A DNA stretch of 49,047 bases from a virus (IMGVR_UViG_3300031951_000259:1-49047), one strand, 5' to 3'; shown: positions 29,018-36,196, numbered from the stretch's first letter. Notes: a model not told the origin generated them from the letters alone. Program-made: numbers and translations.

Positions 29018-29182
29018 TTAGGACACATGGCCCTCAGCCAGTAAGCCAAGCAGTAGATCCTCAAGCTCTCTTAGGACCTCTTTATCTTCATCAGCAAACT
29101 TAGTATCCTTTATATGATGATGAATAGAATAGTTAAGAGTAGTGTACATTTTTTCTACTTGTTCGGCGGTATACCCAAGCAT
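29018..29182 (-). CDS. Small helical protein (54 aa)
   Basis: MLGYTAEQVEKMYTTLNYSIHHHIKDTKFADEDKEVLRELEDLLLGLLAEGH. Overlaps its upstream neighbour (TAATG). Helical; family unknown. Confidence 0.68.
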   Translation of the reverse strand: MLGYTAEQVEKMYTTLNYSIHHHIKDTKFADEDKEVLRELEDLLLGLLAEGHVS

Positions 29183-29418
29183 TATTTCTCCTCATTCCAT
29201 TCTAAATAATACTGGTCTTCAGGGGTAAGATTATAAAACTGATTAAACCTACCCTTTATATAATTACTATCAGACATACTAGCAACCTGATAGTCTGCAT
29301 ATAATTGTCCTTCATCAAGATTATTATTAATCCATTCTTGAACTAGGTGGTCTGCGATATCTGAATAGATAGCGTCAATTACCATTTGGTTTTCATTGTT
29401 TAGAAATGATTCAGCCAT
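29182..29418 (-). CDS. Small acidic protein (78 aa), unknown
   Basis: MAESFLNNENQMVIDAIYSDIADHLVQEWINNNLDEGQLYADYQV...: helical and acidic. Overlaps 29411-29632 by 8 nt. No family recognised. Confidence 0.7.
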   Translation of the reverse strand: MAESFLNNENQMVIDAIYSDIADHLVQEWINNNLDEGQLYADYQVASMSDSNYIKGRFNQFYNLTPEDQYYLEWNEEK

Positions 29419-29632
29419 TGTTTATCCTTTCATAAGCAGGCAGTGAAGTTACTGTTAATTCTAGCATTTGGTCAGGGTATTGGTCAAGCACCCAATTAAG
29501 AGCATTTCCAGCGGTATCAAAATCAGATACACATCTACTATTACCATACTCCTGTATATTAACTTCCCAACAGTCAATACCGCCAGGGGAGCATGAGTAT
29601 TCCATTTCATATATTTCTACGTTTAGGGTCAT
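29411..29632 (-). CDS. Small protein (73 aa), leaderless
   Basis: MTLNVEIYEMEYSCSPGGIDCWEVNIQEYGNSRCVSDFDTAGNALNWVLDQYP: beta-rich then a helix. TAAAAT lies 6 nt before ATG, with a -35 at 17 nt and TTACGAAC beside it, so it is the clearest leaderless gene of the early region. Confidence 0.72.
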   Translation of the reverse strand: MTLNVEIYEMEYSCSPGGIDCWEVNIQEYGNSRCVSDFDTAGNALNWVLDQYPDQMLELTVTSLPAYERINNG

Positions 29633-29638
29633 AAATAA

Positions 29639-29667
29639 ATTTTAGCAAAAACTGGGGAAAAAATCAA
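29639..29667 (-). promoter_or_regulatory. Leaderless promoter TTGATT-17-TAAAAT with TTACGAAC box
   Basis: Minus strand TTGATT (29667-29662), 17 nt, TGC-TAAAAT (29644-29639), 6 nt to ATG 29632. TTACGAAC at 29678-29671 lies 3 nt from the -35. Confidence 0.82.
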
Positions 29668-29744
29668 GTCGTTCGTAATTAAACAATATAGAAAAATATC
29701 ATGGTTTCGAAAATTTTTAGCAGCTTTAGATCTAAATAAAAAAT

Positions 29745-29769
29745 GAGCAGTTTATACTCTTGCTCAGGA
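29745..29769 (-). terminator. TGAGCA hairpin acting as terminator after the DUF932 gene
   Basis: Minus strand TCCTGAGCA, 11-nt loop ending TAAAC, TGCTCA, then TTTTTTA. Lies 14 nt after the DUF932 stop. This copy has a proper T-run. Confidence 0.7.
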
Positions 29770-29782
29770 GTTGCGTATTTAT

Positions 29783-30799
29783 TTACGCTATCGCTAAAAC
29801 ATCTTTTACAACTTTTAGCAAACGATTTTTTTCTGCTGTAATTGTAGCATCAAAACCAGAAGCAGCAGCAAGTAGAGATTCGTTAGAACCACCACGAGCA
29901 GAGCGGTGCCAATCAAGGCGTTCAGTTAGAGCATTGAAAGCACCCCAAGCGGTGTTAGCAATCATGCCATTGAATTCACCTGTGTAAATATCGTTGATAA
30001 CATCAACTTTATTTTCCCACTTTTTGATTGAACCCTTAGAATCTTTCTCAGGCTTAGGATAAGCAGCGAGAATGATATTGTTGAAATCTTGCGCTGTGAT
30101 TTCTTTCTCAATCATAGCCTTAGCCATGATGTCAAAAGCGTCCATGTATTTGTTAGCAAGACCAAGAGTCTCACGAGCAATTTGAACTTTACCATTAGCG
30201 GTCTGAGTGTGGCGAATCTTGAAAGATTGCTTGATAGCATTCTTGCCACGCTTAGAACCTAGCGCAAGGTTTAGAGTATTAGCACACACAACACGAACAG
30301 GTGTAATGCTTGCTTGAATAGCAATAGAGCCGTCGTGTGATGTATTGATAAGAAGATAAGTCTTTACCTTATCAGCAACACCACTAGGGTCTAAAACTGT
30401 CTCACGCTCAAGAGCAAGAGAGCCAAATACAACACGACCACCACGAATGGAGCCAGCAGTTTCCCAACGACCTCCGCCGTCAAGAATATTATCACCGAAT
30501 GAGAATAAATCTTCATTCTGTAAAACATGATAACGCTCACCGACAACACCAAGAATATCTGTCTGAGTGCTATCTGTAGGATTGGTACGAACTACATATT
30601 GGTAGTTTTTATCTGATGATAAGTGAGATGGAATATTTACATCTTCAAGACGCACATTCCAATTTGATAAGTTAGCAGCAGCAAGCATTTCGCTTGTTGT
30701 TTTTTCTTCTGTGAAAACTGTGCCTAGACCATGCCAAGCAGGTTCTCTGAAAGAAGCAAAAGAAGCAACGCCATTTTGCGTTTCTAATTCATGAGCCAT
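29783..30799 (-). CDS. DUF932 (TIGR03299-type) phage/plasmid protein
   Basis: 338 residues. MAHELETQNGVASFASFREPAWHGLG is the family start; GVVGERYHVLQNEDLFSFGDNIL and VRVVCANTLNLAL...FKIRHTQ are the core motifs. Found on many phages and plasmids, with no settled function. GAAAGGAAAAATAA ribosome binding site; own promoter and terminator, so it is a monocistronic unit. Confidence 0.87.
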   Translation of the reverse strand: MAHELETQNGVASFASFREPAWHGLGTVFTEEKTTSEMLAAANLSNWNVRLEDVNIPSHLSSDKNYQYVVRTNPTDSTQTDILGVVGERYHVLQNEDLFSFGDNILDGGGRWETAGSIRGGRVVFGSLALERETVLDPSGVADKVKTYLLINTSHDGSIAIQASITPVRVVCANTLNLALGSKRGKNAIKQSFKIRHTQTANGKVQIARETLGLANKYMDAFDIMAKAMIEKEITAQDFNNIILAAYPKPEKDSKGSIKKWENKVDVINDIYTGEFNGMIANTAWGAFNALTERLDWHRSARGGSNESLLAAASGFDATITAEKNRLLKVVKDVLAIA

Positions 30800-30831
30800 T
30801 TATTTTTCCTTTCTATAGCCATTTAGAATCA

Positions 30832-30860
30832 ATCTTAGCAGACATGGCTGGGAATGTCAA
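30832..30860 (-). promoter_or_regulatory. Promoter TTGACA-17-TAAGAT
   Basis: Minus strand TTGACA (30860-30855), 17 nt, TGC-TAAGAT (30837-30832). Drives the DUF932 gene. A TTACGAAC box is 35 nt further upstream (30903-30896). Confidence 0.83.
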
Positions 30861-30941
30861 ATAGGGCTGTTAGAAATCGGGAGAAATCGGACATCGTTCG
30901 TAACTTGACAAAGCTGCCATGATCGTGTCGAAAATTTTGTG

Positions 30942-30965
30942 GAGCAGTTTTAGGACGTGCTCAGG
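30942..30965 (-). repeat. TGAGCA hairpin element
   Basis: Minus strand CCTGAGCA, 11-nt loop ending TAAAAC, TGCTC, followed by AAAATTTTCGAC. Lies 18 nt after the stop of 30984-31421. Confidence 0.65.
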
Positions 30966-30983
30966 TCCTGGATAGCCCCACTA

Positions 30984-31421
30984 TCACGCTTTATAGATGT
31001 TATCTACCTCAACATCTACTTCTCCGTCATGTAAGTTTAGTTCAGCATAAACATTTAAATCAATATCGCTAACATCAAAGTTAGCAACTTCATCCAAGGG
31101 AACCAATACTGTTCCTCTAATTGTGGCGGTAGCCTCAAATTCAATTTCCTTTGTAGGATTAAATCCAAAGATACTGCATATGTCAGCAACTATCTCCTCT
31201 GAATCCATATCAAGATAATCAGGAAGACGGTTTTCTAGCATATTTACATTAGAAATATACTGTGCAAGATTCTTAACATTACTGCGGTTTTGATGTAGTT
31301 CCCATTCAAGGTCTACAACTTTTACAGTAGGATAAGAAGCAACTCCATCCTCAATAACTTTGTAAGTAACCAATTGATTAGAGTTGTAGTGAGCAGGCAC
31401 TACGATTTCAGTTGTTTCCAT
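30984..31421 (-). CDS. Unknown acidic beta-rich protein (145 aa)
   Basis: METTEIVVPAHYNSNQLVTYKVIEDGVASYPTVKVVDLEWELHQNRSNVK..., with EFEATATIRGTVLVPLDE and a repeated acidic tail (LHDGEVDVEVDNIY). Looks like a helical middle between two beta halves. Overlaps 31408-31683 by 14 nt. No family recognised. Confidence 0.72.
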   Translation of the reverse strand: METTEIVVPAHYNSNQLVTYKVIEDGVASYPTVKVVDLEWELHQNRSNVKNLAQYISNVNMLENRLPDYLDMDSEEIVADICSIFGFNPTKEIEFEATATIRGTVLVPLDEVANFDVSDIDLNVYAELNLHDGEVDVEVDNIYKA

Positions 31422-31683
31422 TTGTTATGTCCTTTCCTAACTGGTCAAACTCTTTTATAGAACTCATCATCTCATCTAATTGAGATTCTGTCAAGGTCAC
31501 ATGGGTGACTAGGGTAGCGGTAAGTGAAGCAAGATGAGCAGAATAAATAAACATTGCTCTAGCGAATTCATCGCCAGTCATTTCACTTCTGTTATGGTAC
31601 AAGGCAGAAGCCATAGCCATAGTTTCTTCATCATGGACTGCTTCTTGTGTTGCCTGTTGTAATGCGATAGCGGTTGCTAACAT
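31408..31683 (-). CDS. Helical protein (91 aa), unknown
   Basis: LATAIALQQATQEAVHDEETMAMASALYHNRSEMTGDEFARAMFIYSAHLASL...: all-helical, Ala/Met-rich. Ribosome binding site GAAAGGAAA. First gene of a two-gene unit with its own promoter. Confidence 0.72.
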   Translation of the reverse strand: MLATAIALQQATQEAVHDEETMAMASALYHNRSEMTGDEFARAMFIYSAHLASLTATLVTHVTLTESQLDEMMSSIKEFDQLGKDITNGNN

Positions 31684-31712
31684 GGGGGTTTCCTTTCTTT
31701 TGGTATTTACTA

Positions 31713-31741
31713 AGTCTAGCAGAAATCAGGGAAAAATACAA
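31713..31741 (-). promoter_or_regulatory. Promoter TTGTAT-17-TAGACT
   Basis: Minus strand, spacer TTTTCCCTGATTTCTGC, almost the same as that of the promoter at 33875-33903. Drives 31408-31683. Confidence 0.72.
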
Positions 31742-31795
31742 ATCCCGTCTTAAAGCTCCCCTGTGAGAATGATCACATTTTGTCGAAAATTTTTT

Positions 31796-31820
31796 GAGCA
31801 GTTTTTTATCATGCTCAGGA
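31796..31820 (-). repeat. TGAGCA hairpin element
   Basis: Minus strand TCCTGAGCA, 11-nt loop ending AAAAAC, TGCTCA, then AAAAAATTTTCGACA. About 58 nt after the stop of 31878-32045. Confidence 0.65.
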
Positions 31821-31877
31821 TAATTGGGTTGTGGCGGGGCAATTGCGATTACACAGTTCAAACCGCCACAATTCTAA

Positions 31878-32045
31878 TTAGATAGTTTTTACCATAGCAA
31901 AACGCTGTTGTCCGTTTGCCAAGCGTAGCATTACCTTAGTTACATTTTTAGTTTGTGGAACAAACTTTTCAATGCGACCTGTAATACCTGTTTTAGAAGT
32001 AGTGAATAAATCTCCTACTTGATAAGTGTATCCGCCGAGTGTCAT
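31878..32045 (-). CDS. Small beta protein, copy A (55 aa)
   Basis: MTLGGYTYQVGDLFTTSKTGITGRIEKFVPQTKNVTKVMLRLANGQQRFAMVK. It aligns with 32638-32802 across its length (YxVGDxxTSxKxxxTGxIxxxVPxxKN). The VGD...TGxI layout looks like an SH3/KOW-type barrel. AGAAAGGAAAA ribosome binding site. Confidence 0.72.
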   Translation of the reverse strand: MTLGGYTYQVGDLFTTSKTGITGRIEKFVPQTKNVTKVMLRLANGQQRFAMVKTI

Positions 32046-32072
32046 TTATTTTCCTTTCTGTTGGTGTGTGTT

Positions 32073-32097
32073 GAGCAGTTTTATTTCATGCTCAGGA
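32073..32097 (-). repeat. TGAGCA hairpin element, intercistronic
   Basis: Minus strand TCCTGAGCA, 11-nt loop ending AAAAC, TGCTCA. It lies between 32108-32530 and 31878-32045 without a promoter, so it may tune read-through or mRNA processing. Confidence 0.65.
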
Positions 32098-32107
32098 AAG
32101 TATCTCA

Positions 32108-32530
32108 CTAGAGATAACGAGCGATAGAGTTGTAAGTAGAAGTGGAAACTGTTTCCTCATCTGTCATCTTGAGAATACGAATTGCGTTCTCAATTTCATC
32201 TACCATTTCTTTGTATTGCCACTCATGGTAAGTGTCAAAATCCTTCTGCGGTTCAGCAGGTAGGTCAATAGCACCTTTAGGTAGGTTGAAATCAACATTT
32301 ATCATGCCGTTGTAGCGGAGATTTGCTTGTAGATTTTCTGCTTTGTTGATAGCGTTGAGAGCGAGTTTGGCAACATCTTTAGACCACTTTTCGTGAGCCT
32401 TGTTGTATCGTTCCTCGTTTGTTGCTTGATTAGCCTTATCCTTTTGGATTTGTGCTAACTTAGTTTCTAATGCCTTGATTACCTTAGTGGTAGCAATTTT
32501 GACATTTATGGACTTATTGTTTCTAGCCAT
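32108..32530 (-). CDS. Unknown Lys/Ala-rich helical protein (140 aa)
   Basis: MARNNKSINVKIATTKVIKALETKLAQIQKDKANQATNEERYNKAHEKWSKDVAKLALNAINKAENLQANLRYN: coiled-coil helices, then a Pro/Asp-rich stretch (LPKGAIDLPAEPQKDFD) and a C-terminal helix. Possibly structural or DNA-binding; unknown family. Confidence 0.72.
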   Translation of the reverse strand: MARNNKSINVKIATTKVIKALETKLAQIQKDKANQATNEERYNKAHEKWSKDVAKLALNAINKAENLQANLRYNGMINVDFNLPKGAIDLPAEPQKDFDTYHEWQYKEMVDEIENAIRILKMTDEETVSTSTYNSIARYL

Positions 32531-32557
32531 TTGTTTTTCCTTTCTGTTGGGGTATCT

Positions 32558-32586
32558 ATCCTAGCATTTCTAGGTAGAAAAATCAA
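32558..32586 (-). promoter_or_regulatory. Promoter TTGATT-17-TAGGAT
   Basis: Minus strand, TGC before TAGGAT. It starts 3 nt downstream of a TGAGCA hairpin. Drives 32108-32530. Confidence 0.78.
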
Positions 32587-32589
32587 GTT

Positions 32590-32617
32590 GAGCAGTTTAT
32601 CCTTCTCATGCTCAGGA
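32590..32617 (-). repeat. TGAGCA hairpin element
   Basis: Minus strand TCCTGAGCA, 14-nt loop ending TAAAC, TGCTCA. Lies between copy B (32638) and the next promoter. A second small stem TTAGC/GCTAA precedes it. Confidence 0.62.
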
Positions 32618-32637
32618 GAGGTTAGCGTTTGCTAAGG

Positions 32638-32802
32638 TTAGTTTGCTTTCCAAGTTGTCCAGCGTGTCTGACCTTCAACATCAAGTTTGACCCGAACTGT
32701 GTTCTTGTTCGTTGGCACGATTTCCTTGATAACACCTGTCACCTTTGACTTCTGTGAGGTGTAGGTATCGCCCACCTTGTAAGTTGATACTGATACTGTC
32801 AT
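32638..32802 (-). CDS. Small beta protein, copy B (54 aa)
   Basis: STYKVGDTYTSQKSKVTGVIKEIVPTNKNTVRVKLDVEGQTRWTTWKAN: paralogue of 31878-32045. Its codons are clearly more GC-rich than its neighbours, so it may come from a different source. Likely small SH3/KOW-like barrel; function unknown. Confidence 0.7.
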   Translation of the reverse strand: MTVSVSTYKVGDTYTSQKSKVTGVIKEIVPTNKNTVRVKLDVEGQTRWTTWKAN

Positions 32803-32917
32803 TTGTTTCTCCTTTGTTAGTTGGTTATTGCTTTATGGTATTTATTATTTCATTTATTTTTGGCTTTGTCAAGTTATTCCCCCCAAAAATCTCATTATTT
32901 GAGATTTGTGAGATAAA

Positions 32918-32983
32918 TCACTTTCCGCCTGCCATTGTTAGTGTGATTAGCAGGGCTATGCCTAATAGGATTATTACTTCCAT
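32918..32983 (-). CDS. TM microprotein (21 aa)
   Basis: MEVIILLGIALLITLTMAGGK: a single hydrophobic helix with AGAAAGGGTAATA before the ATG. Small enough to be chance, but the ribosome binding site and TM pattern support it. Confidence 0.45.
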   Translation of the reverse strand: MEVIILLGIALLITLTMAGGK

Positions 32984-33006
32984 TATTACCCTTTCTGTTG
33001 CTATCT

Positions 33007-33723
33007 CTACTTCTTTTTAGCAGAGAATACTATGTCCGCCTTATTATAGACACACAGAGAACATTTTACACAAGCAGAGCCCGCTTTGTCAATTAGCGGA
33101 ATTGCTTTTTTATTTTCAGGACACTTTGCGCCTACCCGCCCAATCATCTCTTTCATGTCTGCCTGTCCTATTGCGAAAGTATCGGCTAAGTATGCTAATC
33201 TAATTCCACTTTGTGATAACTCTACGGCTTCCGCTTTGTTATCTGTATCAGTAGAAAAATAGAGAGATAGATTTTCAATACCCGTTAGGATACGGGCAGC
33301 TGAGGGTACACGGGTATAGACCCAAAATTGTATGTCTGTATTATTATTTATTACACTTTTCCATGCTAGTGTGTAAGTATCATTGAAGAAATCGCCGTCC
33401 CAGTGGATACGGAATAACTTTTGAGCATTGCGTTTATCACAATCTTTTCTAAACTCTTCAATCATTTCTGACAATAGAGTTTCCATTGTTTCTTGGTTAG
33501 CGTCTTTTAGTAAATTCCAATTATGGAGTAGAGTATCTCTTACTCCTTTGTAAATTCTTTCAAGTTTTCCTGCGTAGCATACCTTAGCGCATACAGAGGT
33601 TTGACTAGGACATGAATACTCTTTTCCAGCAGGTAATCCAAAAGTGTTGGCAATTGTTGGGGTTTTTCCATTTGGTGAGACGGCATTGGCGACTTTCCTA
33701 TCATTAGAGCGTTTTAGTTTCAT
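33007..33723 (-). CDS. Gp88-family phage protein
   Basis: 238 residues. KLKRSNDRKVANAVSPNGKTPTIANTFGLPAG, CPSQTSVCAKVCYAGKLERIYKGVRDTLLHNW, KLFRIHWDGDFFNDTYTLAWKSVINNN, FWVYTRVPSA and CVKCSLCVYNKADIVFSAK. The CxxxxxxCxxxCYA motif plus C-terminal CxxCxxC suggest an Fe-S or zinc cluster, as expected for the mycobacteriophage Gp88-type family. Biochemical function unknown. Confidence 0.85.
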   Translation of the reverse strand: MKLKRSNDRKVANAVSPNGKTPTIANTFGLPAGKEYSCPSQTSVCAKVCYAGKLERIYKGVRDTLLHNWNLLKDANQETMETLLSEMIEEFRKDCDKRNAQKLFRIHWDGDFFNDTYTLAWKSVINNNTDIQFWVYTRVPSAARILTGIENLSLYFSTDTDNKAEAVELSQSGIRLAYLADTFAIGQADMKEMIGRVGAKCPENKKAIPLIDKAGSACVKCSLCVYNKADIVFSAKKK

Positions 33724-33866
33724 TGGGGCCTTTCTTTCTTTTCTAAGTCTATCATTTTTTTGTTGCTTTGTCTAGTGTATTTTTTCTTATTGCGTAGCGG
33801 CGTGGCGGCATTAGATCTGCGGAGGTCCTGCAGCTGACGTAATTGTTCGTTAGTTTTCTTAAACAT
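33720..33866 (-). CDS. Small basic protein (48 aa), near-leaderless
   Basis: MFKKTNEQLRQLQDLRRSNAATPLRNKKKYTRQSNKK: strongly basic helix. TAGTAT is 8 nt upstream of ATG 33866, so there is almost no leader and no ribosome binding site. Stop overlaps the Gp88-like ATG. Confidence 0.65.
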   Translation of the reverse strand: MFKKTNEQLRQLQDLRRSNAATPLRNKKKYTRQSNKKMIDLEKKERPQ

Positions 33867-33874
33867 AATTAAAA

Positions 33875-33903
33875 ATACTACCAGAAATCAGGGGAAAAAT
33901 CAA
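33875..33903 (-). promoter_or_regulatory. Promoter TTGATT-17-TAGTAT with TTACGTAC box
   Basis: Minus strand. TGG precedes TAGTAT; box TTACGTAC (33914-33907) lies 3 nt upstream of the -35, the same distance as at 29671. 8 nt to ATG 33866. Confidence 0.78.
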
Positions 33904-33963
33904 ATCGTACGTAAAGGGCAAATCGGACAAATCGGGCGTGTCGAAATTTTTTTGCAGCTTTTT

Positions 33964-34176
33964 TTATTCTAAAATAAATAATTCAAATTGGTCTGCGTCA
34001 AGAATATTTATTAAATCTTTTTCGCCAAATTCATTTTCAATTACAAGTGAAAACCCGTCAGAAAGCGGGGAAATTGAAATAATTTTAACAATCTCATCCG
34101 CAATACCAATTAGATCGTCTACTTCTAATTGGTCTGCGTTGAGTACATCAACCATGCGATAGTCCATAGTTAGCAT
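33964..34176 (-). CDS. Acidic protein (70 aa) with LNADQ repeat
   Basis: MLTMDYRMVDVLNADQLEVDDLIGIADEIVKII... ending DLINILDADQFELFILE. NADQLE at the start and DADQFE at the end suggest an internal duplication. Beta-rich, acidic. Unknown. Confidence 0.7.
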   Translation of the reverse strand: MLTMDYRMVDVLNADQLEVDDLIGIADEIVKIISISPLSDGFSLVIENEFGEKDLINILDADQFELFILE

Positions 34177-34183
34177 TGTATAC

Positions 34184-34393
34184 CTATTTTATAACTACTT
34201 CGCCATTAGAATAAAAAGTTTTTGTATACATTTTACCCGTTAGGTCTGTTAGATTATAAGTTGCGTATTCTTTAGCATTTCCATAGTCCACGCATTTAGC
34301 CCAAGCCTCATGCGCTTCCATGAAGTCGCTAATTCGGTGGGTAGAAAATAACTCTCCGTCATACGAAGTAGTCAAGACATAGTTGTATTCCAT
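34184..34393 (-). CDS. Small protein (69 aa), unknown
   Basis: Start ATG 34393 (MEYNYVLTTSYDGELFSTHRISDFMEA) has GAGAGGAA upstream. Alpha/beta, with DLTGKMYTKTFYSNGEVV. Unknown family. Confidence 0.7.
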   Translation of the reverse strand: MEYNYVLTTSYDGELFSTHRISDFMEAHEAWAKCVDYGNAKEYATYNLTDLTGKMYTKTFYSNGEVVIK

Positions 34394-34394
34394 T

Positions 34395-34679
34395 TTAGTA
34401 TTCCTCTCTTTCAATAATCCACGCTTCTAAGTGGTGTTGGTCAATAATAGCGTGTGCTGGTGCGGTAGTCAAATTACCTTTATACAATACTCCTTCAGGC
34501 AGGGGTATTTCTAAGTGCCAAAGCCCTAAATCATTTACGGCGTCAATAGCCTCAATACAAGTTGGTATCATGAAATCAGGAACGGGCGGGTAGTGATTAG
34601 ACTTTAGGTGTATCCCTATCTGAGTTTCAATGTCAAGATTATCAGCAAGAGCCAAATCATTAGCAAAACTACTTCCCAT
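34395..34679 (-). CDS. Unknown protein (94 aa)
   Basis: MGSSFANDLALADNLDIETQIGIHLKSNHYPPVPDFMIPTCIEAIDAVNDLGLWHLEIPLPEGVLYKG.... The N-terminal SNHYPPVPxFM...EAI motif is familiar from actinophage small proteins. Function unknown. Confidence 0.7.
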   Translation of the reverse strand: MGSSFANDLALADNLDIETQIGIHLKSNHYPPVPDFMIPTCIEAIDAVNDLGLWHLEIPLPEGVLYKGNLTTAPAHAIIDQHHLEAWIIEREEY

Positions 34680-34681
34680 TA

Positions 34682-34894
34682 TTATCTAGCCTCCATGCTT
34701 GAAAACAATTCAGGCTCACTTAGCAAACCATTATCATAGATTACTGAGCCGTCTTCATCTAAAATAATTCCATAAGTATTACATTCGCAATCCTCAATGT
34801 CATAGTCCTCGCCATTAGCAAAGCCATGATAACCTTTTCCATAGCACAAATCGCAATTAGCGATAGTGCGTAGTGCGTATTCTAATTTATCCAT
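34682..34894 (-). CDS. DnaJ-type zinc motif protein (70 aa)
   Basis: NCDLCYGKGYHGFANGEDYDIEDCECN: one CxxCxGxG half plus CxC, like a single DnaJ cysteine-rich repeat. The acidic C-terminus follows. A shorter relative lies on the other strand at 38599-38709. Confidence 0.75.
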   Translation of the reverse strand: MDKLEYALRTIANCDLCYGKGYHGFANGEDYDIEDCECNTYGIILDEDGSVIYDNGLLSEPELFSSMEAR

Positions 34895-34910
34895 TTTTAT
34901 TTCCTTTCTT

Positions 34911-34940
34911 TCAATACTGAAATCCTATCATGTCGGGCTG
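34911..34940 (-). promoter_or_regulatory. Promoter TTGAAA-17-TAGGAT
   Basis: Minus strand. TGA before TAGGAT; spacer starts ATGTCAG, the same as the promoter at 35672-35700. Positions approximate to a few bases. A CGACACGCCC motif overlaps its upstream side. Confidence 0.68.
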
Positions 34941-34963
34941 ACATTTTCAACCCGACACGCCCT

Positions 34964-35461
34964 TTACCAAGAAGAAGTGTAGTAAAAGGACAATTTGGAC
35001 ATTTCGGGCAGAGCAAATACTCTGTCTAATTTAGCCTTAGTATTCTTTAGGTCTTTCCAATACCATTCATCAATATCAGTACCGCCAAAGAAAAATCCTG
35101 CCTGTGGCGGTATCAAATTAGGGTTGCGCTCTGCCAAAGCCCTATTCACTAGATCAAGTAAGGATTTCAATTTCTCATGCGATACATAGTATTCGCCACA
35201 GTCATCATTACCTTGTTGAACATTATTTACAAACCAAGCGTGTATCTGATTAGCCTTGCGCCAATAAGCACAAGTTACTTCAACATGAACGCCATAGATA
35301 TCAACAGCAACATCTTTCATTCCTGCTGTTTCAACAATATTATTCCACAAAGGGAATACTGCTTCAGGTGAGTCATAGGATAATTCATCATTATTCTGTA
35401 ACGCCTGCCAATTTACTTTTTCCACGTATTTCTTAGCGTGGAGATACATATCTAATCCCAT
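34964..35461 (-). CDS. MGLDMYL-type phage protein (165 aa)
   Basis: MGLDMYLHAKKYVEKVNWQ..., EVTCAYWRKANQIHAWFVNNVQQGNDDCGEYYVSHEKLKSLLDLV, and AGFFFGGTDIDEWYWKDLKNTKAKL. This signature start and the YWRKANxIHxWF and FFFGGTDIDEWYW blocks define a common phage family with no known function. 1 nt from the upstream gene. Confidence 0.78.
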   Translation of the reverse strand: MGLDMYLHAKKYVEKVNWQALQNNDELSYDSPEAVFPLWNNIVETAGMKDVAVDIYGVHVEVTCAYWRKANQIHAWFVNNVQQGNDDCGEYYVSHEKLKSLLDLVNRALAERNPNLIPPQAGFFFGGTDIDEWYWKDLKNTKAKLDRVFALPEMSKLSFYYTSSW

Positions 35462-35644
35462 TTAGATTTTCTCCTTCTGTATTTCTTTCTTTTCATTTTC
35501 TACAAAGCGTTGTAGGTCTTTTAGATTTTCATCTGTGAGGTAAGTTGAGATAACTCCAAAAGAATATGCGTATTCGCTATAACCTTTTGATTTTGCTACG
35601 GCAATAAGTTCATCAAGTATTTTTGTTCTGTCTAAACTATTCAT
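35462..35644 (-). CDS. Small protein (60 aa)
   Basis: Start ATG 35644 (MNSLDRTKILDELIAVAKSKGYSEYAYSFGVIST) with AAAGGAAAA upstream. Helical with a Lys/Glu-rich end. Coupled to the MGLDMYL gene. Unknown. Confidence 0.7.
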   Translation of the reverse strand: MNSLDRTKILDELIAVAKSKGYSEYAYSFGVISTYLTDENLKDLQRFVENEKKEIQKEKI

Positions 35645-35671
35645 TAGTTTTCCTTTCATTTTCAGGCTTCT

Positions 35672-35700
35672 AGCCTATCATTTTCTACTGACATTTTCAA
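35672..35700 (-). promoter_or_regulatory. Promoter TTGAAA-17-TAGGCT
   Basis: Minus strand TTGAAA (35700-35695), spacer ATGTCAGTAGAAAATGA, TAGGCT (35677-35672). A TTACGTAC box lies 60 nt upstream (35767-35760). Confidence 0.7.
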
Positions 35701-35861
35701 ATTAGACAGACATAAATCTCAAATAATAAGACGGCGTGTTTTGTGGGAAATCTCACATCGTACGTAAAGCGACACGCCCGACTGCGGGGGTCGAAAAGTT
35801 GTCGAAAAATTTAGTTGAAACTTCAACCGATTTAGTCAAAGTTTCAACCAATTTATTTAGA

Positions 35862-36008
35862 TCAGGGCTTTGTTTGTTTCCAAATCAGCTCTGTGTTTTC
35901 AATTCGCAATTCTCTGTTTTCAATTTCTAATCTGCGAAGATTTGTCATCATTCCAAAAACAAAAACGCCGAATGAAATTAGAGCAAAAATCAAAATAAAT
36001 TCTGTCAT
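35862..36008 (-). CDS. TM plus coiled-coil protein (48 aa)
   Basis: MTEFILIFALISFGVFVFGMMTNLRRLEIENRELRIENTELIWKQ: N-terminal TM then a leucine-zipper-like heptad (LRRLEIENRELRIENTEL). Overlaps the upstream stop (ATGA). A run of GTTGAAAC/GTTTCAAC inverted repeats follows the stop. Confidence 0.68.
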   Translation of the reverse strand: MTEFILIFALISFGVFVFGMMTNLRRLEIENRELRIENTELIWKQTKP

Positions 36009-36196
36009 GCTGGTATTAGTCCTAACTCATCAACGCCACACGCTTTCTCAAATCGTGCTTTGTCAAATCTATCGTTATCAGATAAAAAGAATTGAGCGAA
36101 TTCCTCTACCAAATCCTCAAATACCTGTGGGTGTATCTCGCCAGAAAATCCAGCGAGAATATTAGCAGTTTCAACATAGTCTTTTCTAGTCATCAT
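36005..36196 (-). CDS. Small phage protein (63 aa)
   Basis: MTRKDYVETANILAGFSGEIHPQVFEDLVEEFAQFFLSDNDRFDKARFEKACG: the RKDYVxxA...F..DNxRFDxxRFxxAC pattern is common among small phage proteins. Helical. AGGAG upstream. Function unknown. Confidence 0.75.
   Translation of the reverse strand: MMTRKDYVETANILAGFSGEIHPQVFEDLVEEFAQFFLSDNDRFDKARFEKACGVDELGLIPA

Noticed and set aside
29760-29987. Rightward frame opposite the DUF932 gene
   Set aside because: DUF932 is well supported on the other strand; this frame is its complement.
31631-31861. Leftward frame of 76 codons
   Set aside because: It covers the promoter at 31713-31741 and the TGAGCA hairpin and overlaps 31408-31683; no ribosome binding site.
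32745-33020. Rightward frame of 91 codons
   Set aside because: Opposite to 32638-32802, 32918-32983 and their promoter; composition unlike real genes.
35736-36165. Rightward frames with SxNLVETSTDLVK repeats
   Set aside because: Generated by GTTGAAAC/GTTTCAAC repeats and opposite to supported leftward genes.
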